Positions 8,906 to 17,140 of a stretch of 40,491 nucleotides of DNA are shown here, in pieces; the stretch's first letter is position 1; each line of letters opens with the position of its first letter. The DNA lies in contig CANQOZ010000003.1 in NCBI GenBank assembly GCA_947625585.1, positions 1-40,491 on the forward strand, in the 5' to 3' direction. The notes under the pieces are model-generated. The model saw only the letters and a list, made by a program, of their open reading frames with translations, did not search any database and was not told the DNA's origin. Both the position numbers and the translations under genes were made by a program. The stretch comes from an uncultured Eubacteriaceae bacterium. Lineage in GTDB: Bacteria > Bacillota > Clostridia > Eubacteriales > Eubacteriaceae.

Positions 8906-10282
8906 TTATTCCTCCACTAGAGTTCCAATCATAGAATAGGGTCCTGGTTTATTAATTTTAACGGATACAATCTCTCCGATTAAATCCTGACTTCCTTCAA
9001 AATGAACTAACTTATTAGTTTCCGTTCTACCCGATAATTTACTTTTGTCTTTTTGACTAACTTCTTCAACTAAAACTTTCTCTATTTTATCTTGATAATG
9101 ATCATTTTGGTTTTGAGCAAGCTCTTTTAACTTATCTAGTAATCTTGTTATTCTTTCGTGTTTTACTTCCTCATCTATCTGATCTTCCATATCTGCAGCA
9201 ATAGTTCCAGGACGTTTTGAATATATGAAAGAAAAAGCATTGTCAAATTGTGCTTGTTCAACTAAATCTAGAGTGTCTTGAAAATCTTCTTCTGTTTCAC
9301 CAGGAAATCCAACAATAATATCTGTAGTAATAGCAATTCCTGGAATTTCCTTTTTAATTTTCTTCACTAATTCAATAGCTTCTTCTTTAGTATAGTGACG
9401 GTTCATTTTACTTAAAATTCGAGATGAACCAGATTGAAGTGCCAAATGGATAGCTGGCATAACTTTATCTAGATCACGAATTGCAGCTATTAAATTATCA
9501 GTAAAATCTTTTGGGTTTGAGGACATAAAACGAATTCGTTCTAAATCTTCTATTTTATTTAATTCTTTCAAAAGATTTGGGAAATTTATATCTTCTGCTA
9601 AATCATTACCATAAGAGTTTACATTTTGGCCTAATAAGGTAACTTCTTTAGTTCCAGATTGAGCTAATTCTGTTACTTCTTTAATAATATCTTCAGGATT
9701 TCTGCTTCGCTCTCTTCCACGAACATATGGAACAATACAATAAGTACAAAAATTATTACATCCCTGCATTATCGTTACATAACTCTTAAATGGGAATTTA
9801 TGAGAAACAGGAACGGTTTCATCAAAGTCGCTTTCCTTGTCAGTGATATCAACAATTCTTTCATGAGTTGTTTGGAAGTTTGTTAAAATCTGGGGAAATT
9901 TATTTAAATTATGAGTTCCGAAGATAATATCAACTTCTGGATGTTTATCAAGTAAATAATTAACGTTCTCTTCTTGTTGCATCATACAACCACAAACAGC
10001 TAAAATTAAATCCGGATTCTTTCTTTTTAAAGTTTTAATTGCACCAATATTTCCGAAAGCACGCTGATCCGCAGTTTGACGAACACTACAGGTATTGATG
10101 ATGATAATATCGGAACTATTCATTTCATCATTTTTAGTATAACCCATCTGCTCTAACATCCCAGCTAGTTTTTCAGAGTCGTTTTCATTCATCTGACAAC
10201 CAAATGTCACTATATGATATGATTTTTGAGGTTTTTTTATATTTTTTAATTGTTGTTTATTTATATCTATACTATTTTTCAT
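8906..10282 (-). CDS. miaB: tRNA-2-methylthio-N6-dimethylallyladenosine synthase MiaB
   Basis: 458 residues. An N-terminal UPF0004 domain (VTFGCQMNENDSEKLAGML, further Cys in NTCSVRQTADQ and CGCMMQQ) is followed by a radical-SAM domain with the CxxxCxxC cluster in QGCNNFCTYCIVPYVRGRERSR and by a C-terminal TRAM domain. GCQMN distinguishes MiaB from RimO. It inserts the 2-methylthio group at A37 after MiaA. It is the first gene of the repair operon. No clear Shine-Dalgarno precedes the ATG, and the roughly 575-bp upstream gap holds the operon promoter. Confidence 0.97.
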   Translation of the reverse strand: MKNSIDINKQQLKNIKKPQKSYHIVTFGCQMNENDSEKLAGMLEQMGYTKNDEMNSSDIIIINTCSVRQTADQRAFGNIGAIKTLKRKNPDLILAVCGCMMQQEENVNYLLDKHPEVDIIFGTHNLNKFPQILTNFQTTHERIVDITDKESDFDETVPVSHKFPFKSYVTIMQGCNNFCTYCIVPYVRGRERSRNPEDIIKEVTELAQSGTKEVTLLGQNVNSYGNDLAEDINFPNLLKELNKIEDLERIRFMSSNPKDFTDNLIAAIRDLDKVMPAIHLALQSGSSRILSKMNRHYTKEEAIELVKKIKKEIPGIAITTDIIVGFPGETEEDFQDTLDLVEQAQFDNAFSFIYSKRPGTIAADMEDQIDEEVKHERITRLLDKLKELAQNQNDHYQDKIEKVLVEEVSQKDKSKLSGRTETNKLVHFEGSQDLIGEIVSVKINKPGPYSMIGTLVEE

Positions 10283-10392
10283 TATTTTAGTTTTCGATTA
10301 AATTGGGAATTTACAGTGTATTCCACTATCAACTGTTTTGGTTTATCTAAATAGAATATCATATACCGTTATTTGTTTATTTAAAAGAGGAT

Positions 10393-10429
10393 TAAAAAAC
10401 TCTGAATATATTTTTATACTCATATTCAG
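10393..10429 (-). terminator. Terminator-like hairpin upstream of miaB
   Basis: An 8-bp perfect stem CTGAATAT / ATATTCAG with a 12-nt loop is followed on the minus strand by AGTTTTTT. The stem is AT-rich, so strength is uncertain. Confidence 0.45.
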
Positions 10430-10587
10430 TTATGTTAGTAAATGGAGGGAGAAATTACTTTTTTATTAAAAGCAGTAGTGTGAAAGAATTGAGAATGACA
10501 TAGAGGTTAATAAAAAATAGGCTCCTCCACCACGAGTTAAAATAGTAGCAAAGAAACCTATATAAGAATTTCTTCTTAAATAAAATA

Positions 10588-10623
10588 ACTAAAAATGTCA
10601 CAGGTTATTTCTGTCCTCTGACA
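10588..10623 (-). terminator. Probable terminator of the tauE transcript
   Basis: A 9-bp stem with one C-C mismatch (TGTCACAGG / CCTCTGACA, 10-nt loop) is followed on the minus strand by TTTTTAGTTATTTTATTT. It lies about 235 nt beyond the tauE stop codon. Confidence 0.5.
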
Positions 10624-10819
10624 CGTTTATTCTAACACAATTATTAGAATGATTAATTTATCATGGTTAAATATTTTCACAACGTTAACACAATGAATTT
10701 ATTGTTCAAATTTTCGCTTTGATTATTTTTTAAGCGTTGACCTTAAAAATCTAGAGATTAAATTCAGTATAAAATAATAAAAAGATAATGAAATATATAA
10801 TAATATAGAAGATGTATAG

Positions 10820-10837
10820 AGTGTAAACGTTAACACT
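10820..10837. promoter_or_regulatory. cre/LacI-family-like operator, copy 1
   Basis: AGTGTAAACGTTAACACT is an 18-bp near-palindrome with a central CG and one mismatched pair. It fits the degenerate CcpA cre pattern TGNAANCGNWNNCA. A related half site, AACGTTAACAC, occurs at 10681-10691. A 16-of-17 match is found on the minus strand at 23682-23698. The bound regulator and target gene are not identifiable here. Confidence 0.45.
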
Positions 10838-10857
10838 GAGACTGCAGATAATAATTT

Positions 10858-11628
10858 TTAACCAAAGAATCGAAATAATAAAATTGAAGAACCTAGTAAA
10901 GTTAAAACAATTCCAGTAACTCTATTTAAAGTAATAGCACTCGCTTTATTAGCAAACATAGCAGCAATTCTTGCCCAAATTAATGTAAAAATAATGCAAA
11001 AAATTAGACAAGTAATATCTGGTATTCCACCAATTATAAAGTGACCTATTGCTCCAGTTAAAGCTGTAAATGTCATAATGAAGACACTCGTTCCAACAGC
11101 AGTTTTAAGTTCATAACCTAAAACACTTGTTAAAATTAAAAGCATCATCATTCCACCTCCAGCACCAATGAATCCGCAAATTAAACCAATTCCGGTTCCA
11201 CAAATAATGGATTGAATAATTCGTTTCTTCTCACTAACAGCTTCCATTGCTTCTTTAGTGGTCATAACCGGTTTAATAATAAACTTAATTCCTAAAAGTA
11301 AAGTCATAAAAACAGAAAAATTTCCCATTGTTGCATTTGATACTTTACTAGCAATCCAACTACCTACTAATGTAAAAAGAAGAACTGTTACCATCATAAC
11401 AATCCCATTTTTAATATCCAGGTTCTTATGTTTTCCATAAGTATAAGCACTTACAGCACTAGCTAATACATCGCTAGCTAAACCAATACCTACAGCTTGA
11501 TAAGCAGGAATATTCAAAAATGTAATAAGCATTGGACTAACGACAGCTGCCGCACTCATTCCGGCAAATCCAGTTCCTAAACCAGCACCAAGTCCCGCGA
11601 AAAAGCATACTATTATTTTTAAAAGCAT
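10858..11628 (-). CDS. Sulfite exporter TauE/SafE family permease (DUF81)
   Basis: 256 residues, almost entirely hydrophobic, with about eight predicted membrane helices. The two TauE/SafE repeats are visible: GAGLGTGFAGMSAAAVVSP near the N-terminus and CGFIGAGGGMMMLLILTSVLGYELKTAVGTS in the second half (glycine-rich re-entrant motif followed by the AVGTS signature). Family members export small sulfur-containing or organic anions across the membrane; the substrate here is unknown. It lies 92 nt downstream of the TetR gene on the same strand. An ATTATA element at 11677-11682 (minus-strand TATAAT) may give it its own promoter. Confidence 0.9.
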   Translation of the reverse strand: MLLKIIVCFFAGLGAGLGTGFAGMSAAAVVSPMLITFLNIPAYQAVGIGLASDVLASAVSAYTYGKHKNLDIKNGIVMMVTVLLFTLVGSWIASKVSNATMGNFSVFMTLLLGIKFIIKPVMTTKEAMEAVSEKKRIIQSIICGTGIGLICGFIGAGGGMMMLLILTSVLGYELKTAVGTSVFIMTFTALTGAIGHFIIGGIPDITCLIFCIIFTLIWARIAAMFANKASAITLNRVTGIVLTLLGSSILLFRFFG

Positions 11629-11720
11629 TTTGAATTATGTTCTTTAATTACTGTTTTTATAGGATAGTTCGAGATAATTATACTACTTAGAATTCAAAAT
11701 AATAATTAAGTATCGTTTGT

Positions 11721-12299
11721 TTACAATTCCGATTGTGACTTGAAAACAGATTCTAAAGACCACTTCATTGTATTTGTAAGATTATCAATTGTTGTTTTTC
11801 GATCTAAGTGTTCTCTATTTTCCATCCAATCAATTAGAATTCCACCAATTGCACTTGTATAAAAATGAACTAAGAATTCCTTATAAGTTGGATCTAACTT
11901 TAGATTGTTCTTCTTTTCTTCAGTTTGAATTAAAGAGGCAACAATATCATTAAAATCGGAAAAGAAAAATCGATGAAGAGCATCTCTTCCCATTGAATCA
12001 AACGCACAATTAATAATATGTTCATTTTCTTCAACATAATTCATTACAAATATAATAGCTTCTTCTGAATCAACAAGAAGATCAAAATGTCTAACAATAT
12101 TAATTGCTTCCTCTTCCAACATCCACTTAAAAAGGGAATAAATGTCATCAAAATGATAATAAAATGTTTTTCGATTAATATTAGTTTCCTTGACTAGTTC
12201 ACTTACTGTGATTTTCGCAAAAGATTTCTCTTTCATTTTACTCTTTAAACATTCAGCGAGTTTACGTTTAGTATTTAAAGATATTTCTGCTTGTTTCAT
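11721..12299 (-). CDS. TetR/AcrR family transcriptional regulator
   Basis: 192 residues. The N-terminal helix-turn-helix spans about residues 25-50 (KITVSELVKETNINRKTFYYHFDDIYSLFKWML), a textbook TetR DNA-binding domain. The C-terminal ligand domain resembles the DhaS-like/TetR_C_7-type group often found beside MMPL exporters. It is divergent from the MMPL module at 12518-17065, and the intervening region contains a perfect 26-bp palindrome that is its likely operator. A promoter TTGATT-17-TAAAAA (12326-12354, minus) lies beside that operator, so autoregulation is expected. The ligand is unknown; regulators in such modules often sense membrane-active or lipophilic compounds, which is inference. 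Confidence 0.93.
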   Translation of the reverse strand: MKQAEISLNTKRKLAECLKSKMKEKSFAKITVSELVKETNINRKTFYYHFDDIYSLFKWMLEEEAINIVRHFDLLVDSEEAIIFVMNYVEENEHIINCAFDSMGRDALHRFFFSDFNDIVASLIQTEEKKNNLKLDPTYKEFLVHFYTSAIGGILIDWMENREHLDRKTTIDNLTNTMKWSLESVFKSQSEL

Positions 12300-12325
12300 T
12301 TTCTTCTCTCTATGAACATTTATAT

Positions 12326-12354
12326 TTTTTACAATTTTTTGTAACTAAAATCAA
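12326..12354 (-). promoter_or_regulatory. Putative promoter of the tetR gene
   Basis: On the minus strand TTGATT (12349-12354) and TAAAAA (12326-12331) are spaced by 17 bp, about 27 nt before the tetR ATG. Repeated GGACA half sites begin two bases upstream of the -35 box. Confidence 0.5.
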
Positions 12355-12385
12355 CGGACAAATCCGGACAATTGTGGAATATTTA

Positions 12386-12411
12386 TTGGACAATTTAATT
12401 AAATTGTCCAA
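12386..12411. promoter_or_regulatory. Perfect 26-bp palindromic operator between tetR and the MMPL operon
   Basis: The 13-bp arm TTGGACAATTTAA is followed immediately by its exact reverse complement. Additional GGACA half sites occur at 12356-12360 and 12366-12370. Its position midway between divergent genes and its GGACA...TGTCC arms fit a TetR-family binding site. A rightward promoter overlapping the right arm is plausible (TTGTCC at 12404-12409, AAATAT 17 bp further). Confidence 0.75.
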
Positions 12412-12517
12412 ATTGTAACATTGTAAAAATATTGACCATTTTTTTAATCAAAAAACAGTTCTAGTATTAATTACAGATATTGAAAATAAAGTTAAAAATT
12501 TTAACGAGGCTAATGAA

Positions 12518-12826
12518 ATGAGAAGAGATTATTTAGTTAAATTAAGTACTCCAATTGGTAAACGTTCTGGAAAATTAGAAGTTATTAAAGAAGGTAATCA
12601 AATTTGGGGAACACTCAAAATCTTAAATCATTCATCACCTTTTAAAGGCAGAATAAATATTAAAGATGAATGTACTATAGTTGGTTCATTTGTAACCTTA
12701 ATAAAAACAGTATTTTATACAGCTTCAGGTTTTATCACGGATTCAACTGTTGATTTAAAACTTAATGATAAAAGAAATTCTTACCTATTAACGGGCAAAA
12801 TTAACCAAGAGAGTTTACAATCATGA
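12518..12826 (+). CDS. Small conserved-type beta-rich protein of the MMPL module, function unknown
   Basis: 102 residues, no signal peptide or membrane segment. The sequence alternates short hydrophobic and polar strands separated by Gly/Asn turns (YLVKLSTPIGKRSGKLEVI, QIWGTLKIL, PFKGRINI, TIVGSFVTL, TASGFI, TVDLKL), suggesting a small beta-barrel or beta-sandwich. I do not recognise a named domain with certainty. A GAGG lies 8 nt before the ATG. Its TGA stop overlaps the MMPL start as ATGA, so it is translationally coupled to the exporter and is likely to work with it, for example as a cytoplasmic ligand-binding or accessory subunit (inference). Confidence 0.8.
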   Translation: MRRDYLVKLSTPIGKRSGKLEVIKEGNQIWGTLKILNHSSPFKGRINIKDECTIVGSFVTLIKTVFYTASGFITDSTVDLKLNDKRNSYLLTGKINQESLQS

Positions 12827-14907
12827 AACAATTTTATGAAATAGTTGTAAAAAATAGAAAACTCATTTTACTAGTATTTGTTATAGCTACTTTAATCTGT
12901 CTATTTGCTAAAAATTTAGTAGCAGTAAATTATGACATTAATGATTACCTTCCAGAAGATAGCTCGTCTACTATTTCAATTAACAAAATGGAAGAAGAAT
13001 TTGATGGCGGAATTCCAAATGCCAGAATTCTCATTCATGATGTCACAATTCCAGAAGCTCTTAATTATAAGCAAAAACTTCAAGATATAGATGGAATTGA
13101 TGAAGTTACTTGGTTAGATGATACAGTCGATATTACAGAACCAATTGAAACAATCAATAAAGATACTATTGAAACTTACTATAAGGATAATAATGCACTT
13201 TTAACAGTAACCATTAATGAAGATAAAAGAATTAATGCTGTTGCAGCTATAAGAGATTTAATAGGTGATGATAATGCATTAACAGGAAGTGCTGTTTCAA
13301 CAGCAGATGCAACAACTAATACGGTAATTGAAGTAAATAAAGTAGCAATTATAGCTGTAATATTTGTATTCTTAGTATTACTTCTAACAACCAATTCTTG
13401 GATTGAACCAATTATTGTTTTAATTGGTTTAGGTGTTGCAATTGCAATTAATACAGGAACAAACTTAATATTTGGAGAGATTTCCTTTGTAACGAATGCT
13501 GCTGGAAATGTATTACAACTAGCAGTATCACTTGATTATTCAGTTTTTCTAATCCATCGTTTTGAAGAATGTAGAAGAACTATTAATAATCCTGAAGATG
13601 CCATGGTTGATGCTTTGTGTAAATCAACATCTTCTATTTTATCAAGTGGATTAACTACAGTTATTGGCTTTTTAGCTTTAATAATTATGCAATTTAAAAT
13701 TGGTCCTGATTTAGGATTAAGCTTAGCTAAAGGCGTAGCTATCAGTTTAATTACTGTATTTATATTCATGCCAGCACTAATTCTATCAACTTACAAACTT
13801 CTTGATCGAACGAGACATAAATCCTTAATGCCGAGTTTTAAAAAATTTAGTAAAGTTGTTCGATATTTAAGTATTCCAATAGTATGTTTGTTTTTGCTTG
13901 TAATTACTCCTGCTTACTTAGCTTCTAATAGTAATGATTATTATTATGGAACTTCTCATATTTTTGGACCTGAAACTTTAGTAGGCAGAGATACAGAAGA
14001 TATTAAAAATACTTTTGGAGATAAAGATACCTATGTTTTGATGGTGCCTGAAAATAATGAAGCAGAAGAAATCGAATTATCCGATGCATTAAAAGAAATT
14101 CCAAACGTTACTAGTATTACCTCTTTTGTAGATACAGTTGGCGCTGAAATTCCTCCTGAATATCTGGACTCGGAAACTTTGTCACAACTTGAATCAGGAA
14201 ATTATAGTCGAATGGTTATATCAGTTGATGTTCCATATGAAGGTGAAGATACCTTTAATCTAATAAGAGAGATTAGGAATGTAGCACAGGAATATTATCC
14301 AAATAATTATTATCTAGCTGGTGAAGGTGTTAGTACCTATGATTTAATGAATACAGTTACTAATGATATGGTCAAAGTTAACTATGTAGCTATTGGAGCT
14401 GTTTTAATAGTTTTAATCTTCTCATTTAAATCTCTGGTGTTACCGATCATCTTGGTTCTTTGTATTGAAGCTGCTATCTGGATTAATTTGTCTGTTCCTT
14501 ATTTTATGGATACAACTTGTTTTTATATCGCTTACTTAATCATTAGCTCTATTCAATTAGGAGCTACAGTTGATTATGCCATCTTAATGACAGACCGTTA
14601 CAGAGAGAATAGAATTCAACTTAATAAAAAACAAGCAATCGAACAAACAATTTCGGATGTAACAGTTTCAATTTTAACTTCAGGTAGTGTTCTAACTGTT
14701 GTTGGCTTATTAATGGGACATTTTTCTAGTAATCAATTATTAGCTCAAATTGGAACATTTATAGGCAGAGGAGCTATTTTCTCATTAATTATTGTTATGT
14801 TTGTTCTTCCAGGTGTTCTATTCATTTTTGATAGTTTCGTTACTGGAAAGGTAAAGACAAAATTTAAAATTAAGAAATCTTGGAGGTTATCCAATGATCA
14901 AATCTAA
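12823..14907 (+). CDS. MMPL family (RND superfamily) transporter
   Basis: 694 residues with the duplicated MMPL/RND topology: one N-terminal membrane helix (about 14-31), a large extracellular domain, five helices (about 170-335), a second N-terminal-type helix (about 345-365), a second extracellular domain, and five more helices (about 522-680). The two proton-relay signatures are present: SLDYSVFLIHRFEE near residue 236 and ATVDYAILMTDRYRENR near residue 583. Such proteins export lipids or lipophilic molecules using the proton gradient. It overlaps the 102-aa gene by 4 nt and the following secreted repeat-protein gene by 14 nt, so the three make one translationally coupled operon controlled by the divergent TetR protein (inference). 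Confidence 0.95.
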   Translation: MKQFYEIVVKNRKLILLVFVIATLICLFAKNLVAVNYDINDYLPEDSSSTISINKMEEEFDGGIPNARILIHDVTIPEALNYKQKLQDIDGIDEVTWLDDTVDITEPIETINKDTIETYYKDNNALLTVTINEDKRINAVAAIRDLIGDDNALTGSAVSTADATTNTVIEVNKVAIIAVIFVFLVLLLTTNSWIEPIIVLIGLGVAIAINTGTNLIFGEISFVTNAAGNVLQLAVSLDYSVFLIHRFEECRRTINNPEDAMVDALCKSTSSILSSGLTTVIGFLALIIMQFKIGPDLGLSLAKGVAISLITVFIFMPALILSTYKLLDRTRHKSLMPSFKKFSKVVRYLSIPIVCLFLLVITPAYLASNSNDYYYGTSHIFGPETLVGRDTEDIKNTFGDKDTYVLMVPENNEAEEIELSDALKEIPNVTSITSFVDTVGAEIPPEYLDSETLSQLESGNYSRMVISVDVPYEGEDTFNLIREIRNVAQEYYPNNYYLAGEGVSTYDLMNTVTNDMVKVNYVAIGAVLIVLIFSFKSLVLPIILVLCIEAAIWINLSVPYFMDTTCFYIAYLIISSIQLGATVDYAILMTDRYRENRIQLNKKQAIEQTISDVTVSILTSGSVLTVVGLLMGHFSSNQLLAQIGTFIGRGAIFSLIIVMFVLPGVLFIFDSFVTGKVKTKFKIKKSWRLSNDQI

Positions 14908-17065
14908 TAAAAGTAAACTAAGATTTTTAGCAATAGCTTTAACAATCTTTTTAATTACAAACTTATTAATACCACTAAGTGTTTTTGCTGAAGGAACAAA
15001 TACACCAAAAGAAGAAGTTATTTATGTAAACTTAAATCCAGATGGATCCGTTAAGGAAATCGATGTAGTTAATATTGTTGAACTTACTCAAGATGGAAAA
15101 ATTACTGATTATGGAGATTATCAAAATCTCAGAAATATGACAACAACCGATCCAATTAACTATACAGAAGATACAATTAATATAGAAGCTAAATCTGGAA
15201 AAATTTATTATGAAGGAAAGTTAAATAAGAATATTATTCCTTGGAACATTCATCTAAGCTATCAACTTAACGGTCAAGATATTACACCAGATAAATTAGC
15301 TGGAAAAAGTGGAGCTTTAACAATACAAATGGATGTTAGTAAAAATGAAAACTGTCATGATAACTTCTTTAATAGTTATGCCTTACAAACCAATTTTACT
15401 TTTAACACTGAAAATTTTAAAAACATCACAGCTGAAGATGCCACTATTGCTAATGTAGGTAAAAACAAACAACTAACTTATACTATTCTTCCAGGAAAAG
15501 GAATTAACACGACAATTAACGCTGATACAAATAATTTTTCAATGGATCCAGTTACGATTAATGCAATTCCTCTAAATCTTGATATTGAAGTTGATGAAAG
15601 TGAATTAACTGATGAAGTTAGCAGATTGTTTAATGCCATAACAAAACTTGATAACGGAACTGGCAGTTTAAAAGATGGAATAGACAAGTTGGAAAATAGT
15701 ACCCAAGGAGAACTTAAAAGTGGTGTTAATGAGTTAGATAACGGAGCTGTTAAGTTACAAAATGGTATGAACACCTTAACTAGTGGTGGTAAACAATTAA
15801 ATACTGGAACCAGTGACGTTAAAAATGGTGCTTCTCAGTTAGATAGTGGAATTAATTCTTTAAACGACGGGATTAACCAAGTCCAAACTGCTTTAGATAC
15901 TTTAAATAGTCAATCTAGTACTTTAGTAAATGGTTCAAGTCAATTTAAAAAAGCTCTAGATCAGTTACAATCAGCTTTAAACGATGTATCGGCTTCAACT
16001 GAAGAGTTAACAAAATTAACGGATGCTTCGACTCAAATAAAATTAGGTATCGACCAATTAGTTACGAGCTCAGAAGAATTACAAGCTGCTGTTAGTTCTG
16101 ATGGATTAAAGAACGTTTTGAACCAAAATGGTTTGAATCTCGATGAACTTCAAGCTAAGAATGTTCAAACAGTTCAATCTATTCAAAATCAAATCGAACA
16201 ATTAAAACAACAGATTGAACAATTGAAAAAAACCGGAACGGATACATCAGCTTTAGAAGCTCAGATTAGTCAATTATCCCAGATAGTACAGTTAATCGGA
16301 GCAAATAATACTGTTATCGATGGTACAAAAACCTATTTGGATACTGTTAATCAAAATATATCAAAACTTACTGAAGGAGCAAAAACTCTGCAAGCAAGTT
16401 ATTCAGAATTTGACTTAGCTATTCAGAATTTGGTCAATACTTTATCAGATTTATTAAATAATGTTACCGAACTAAAAGAAGCTGTGAATACTCTAGTTAG
16501 TGAATATTCAAAAATTGATAATGGAATAAATGAATATACAACAGCTGTTTCTCAAATTTTAAGTGGATATGGAGCTGTAACTAATGGTTCGCAACAATTA
16601 GTAAATGGTAGCAAGAGCTTAAAAGCTGGAACAGAAAGTTTATATGTTGGATCTAATCAACTATTATCAGGACTTTCTGAAGCAAATAATTCAATGAATA
16701 AATTTACTCAAGGAACTAAAACACTAGGAAACGGAGTAAATTCATTGAATTCAGGTGTTTCAAAATTAGAAGCTGGAGCAAATACATTAAAAAATGGAAC
16801 TCTAACTTTAAAAAATGAAACAAATGGAATAGATAAAAAAATTGATAATAAAATAGATGAAATGATTAAATCAATATCTGGTGAAGATATCCAACTTCAA
16901 TCGTTTGTTTCAGAAAAAAACACAAATATAAAAAGTGTTCAATTTGTTTTAAAAACAGATGAAATAAAAGCTCCTGATAAGGATAATACCTTAACTACAG
17001 CTGAACCAAAATTGAATTTTTGGCAAAAGTTCTTAAAACTATTCGGTTTATATCAAGACAATTAA
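14894..17065 (+). CDS. Secreted xxxLxxG heptad-repeat protein (YhgE/Pip-related), MMPL partner
   Basis: 723 residues. A signal peptide ends near VFAEG (about residue 34). Residues 35-245 form a beta-rich domain (for example VIYVNLNPDGSVKEIDVVNI). From about 248 there are xxxLxxG repeats of the TIGR03057 type (LDNGTGSLKDGIDKLENS, LQNGMNTLTSGGKQLNTG), interrupted by a classical coiled coil at about 429-467 (IEQLKQQIEQLKK), and resumed up to about 656. A short C-terminal domain ends FWQKFLKLFGLYQDN. True YhgE/Pip proteins have C-terminal membrane helices; none is seen here, so this protein is probably released or peripherally attached, or held by the exporter. GGAGG lies 7 nt before the ATG, inside the end of the MMPL gene. 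Domain identity is secure for the repeats; function is inferred from context. Confidence 0.85.
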   Translation: MIKSNKSKLRFLAIALTIFLITNLLIPLSVFAEGTNTPKEEVIYVNLNPDGSVKEIDVVNIVELTQDGKITDYGDYQNLRNMTTTDPINYTEDTINIEAKSGKIYYEGKLNKNIIPWNIHLSYQLNGQDITPDKLAGKSGALTIQMDVSKNENCHDNFFNSYALQTNFTFNTENFKNITAEDATIANVGKNKQLTYTILPGKGINTTINADTNNFSMDPVTINAIPLNLDIEVDESELTDEVSRLFNAITKLDNGTGSLKDGIDKLENSTQGELKSGVNELDNGAVKLQNGMNTLTSGGKQLNTGTSDVKNGASQLDSGINSLNDGINQVQTALDTLNSQSSTLVNGSSQFKKALDQLQSALNDVSASTEELTKLTDASTQIKLGIDQLVTSSEELQAAVSSDGLKNVLNQNGLNLDELQAKNVQTVQSIQNQIEQLKQQIEQLKKTGTDTSALEAQISQLSQIVQLIGANNTVIDGTKTYLDTVNQNISKLTEGAKTLQASYSEFDLAIQNLVNTLSDLLNNVTELKEAVNTLVSEYSKIDNGINEYTTAVSQILSGYGAVTNGSQQLVNGSKSLKAGTESLYVGSNQLLSGLSEANNSMNKFTQGTKTLGNGVNSLNSGVSKLEAGANTLKNGTLTLKNETNGIDKKIDNKIDEMIKSISGEDIQLQSFVSEKNTNIKSVQFVLKTDEIKAPDKDNTLTTAEPKLNFWQKFLKLFGLYQDN

Positions 17066-17094
17066 CCAATTCAATTCTTTCTTTACTTATTTTA

Positions 17095-17140
17095 TAGAGA
17101 CCTTGAAACAATAATTCCAAGGCCTCTAAATTTTATTTAA
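17095..17140. terminator. Bidirectional hairpin between the MMPL operon and gpsA
   Basis: TAGAGACCTTG (17095-17105) pairs with CAAGGCCTCTA (17118-17128) with one mismatch. The plus-strand tail is AAATTTTATTT. It lies between two convergent genes and may serve both; the minus-strand tail is less T-rich. Confidence 0.65.

Larger units (their letters stand above)
10283..10857. other. Gene-free interval with several inverted repeats, upstream of miaB
   Basis: No convincing coding sequence is present. Inverted repeats seen: CTGAATAT (10402-10409) with ATATTCAG (10422-10429), followed on the minus strand by AGTTTTTT; TGTCACAGG (10596-10604) with CCTCTGACA (10615-10623), one mismatch, followed on the minus strand by TTTTTAG; ATTCTAA (10629-10635) with TTAGAAT (10644-10650); and TTTTTAAG (10727-10734) with CTTAAAAA (10742-10749). 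A cre/LacI-like site lies at 10820-10837. A 40-codon stop-free stretch on the minus strand (about 10477-10586) reads as hydrophobic sequence but lacks a start. The first two hairpins look like terminators for leftward transcripts from tauE. Confidence 0.6.

Noticed and set aside
10477-10586. Hydrophobic 40-codon stop-free stretch on the minus strand
   Set aside because: No start codon, no ribosome-binding site and no recognisable family; kept only as a possible gene remnant under findings.
16180-16860. Repeat array in the xxxLxxG protein gene considered as a DNA tandem repeat
   Set aside because: The repetition is at protein level (glycine and leucine spacing); the nucleotide sequence is too diverged for a DNA repeat array, and no CRISPR-like spacing exists.
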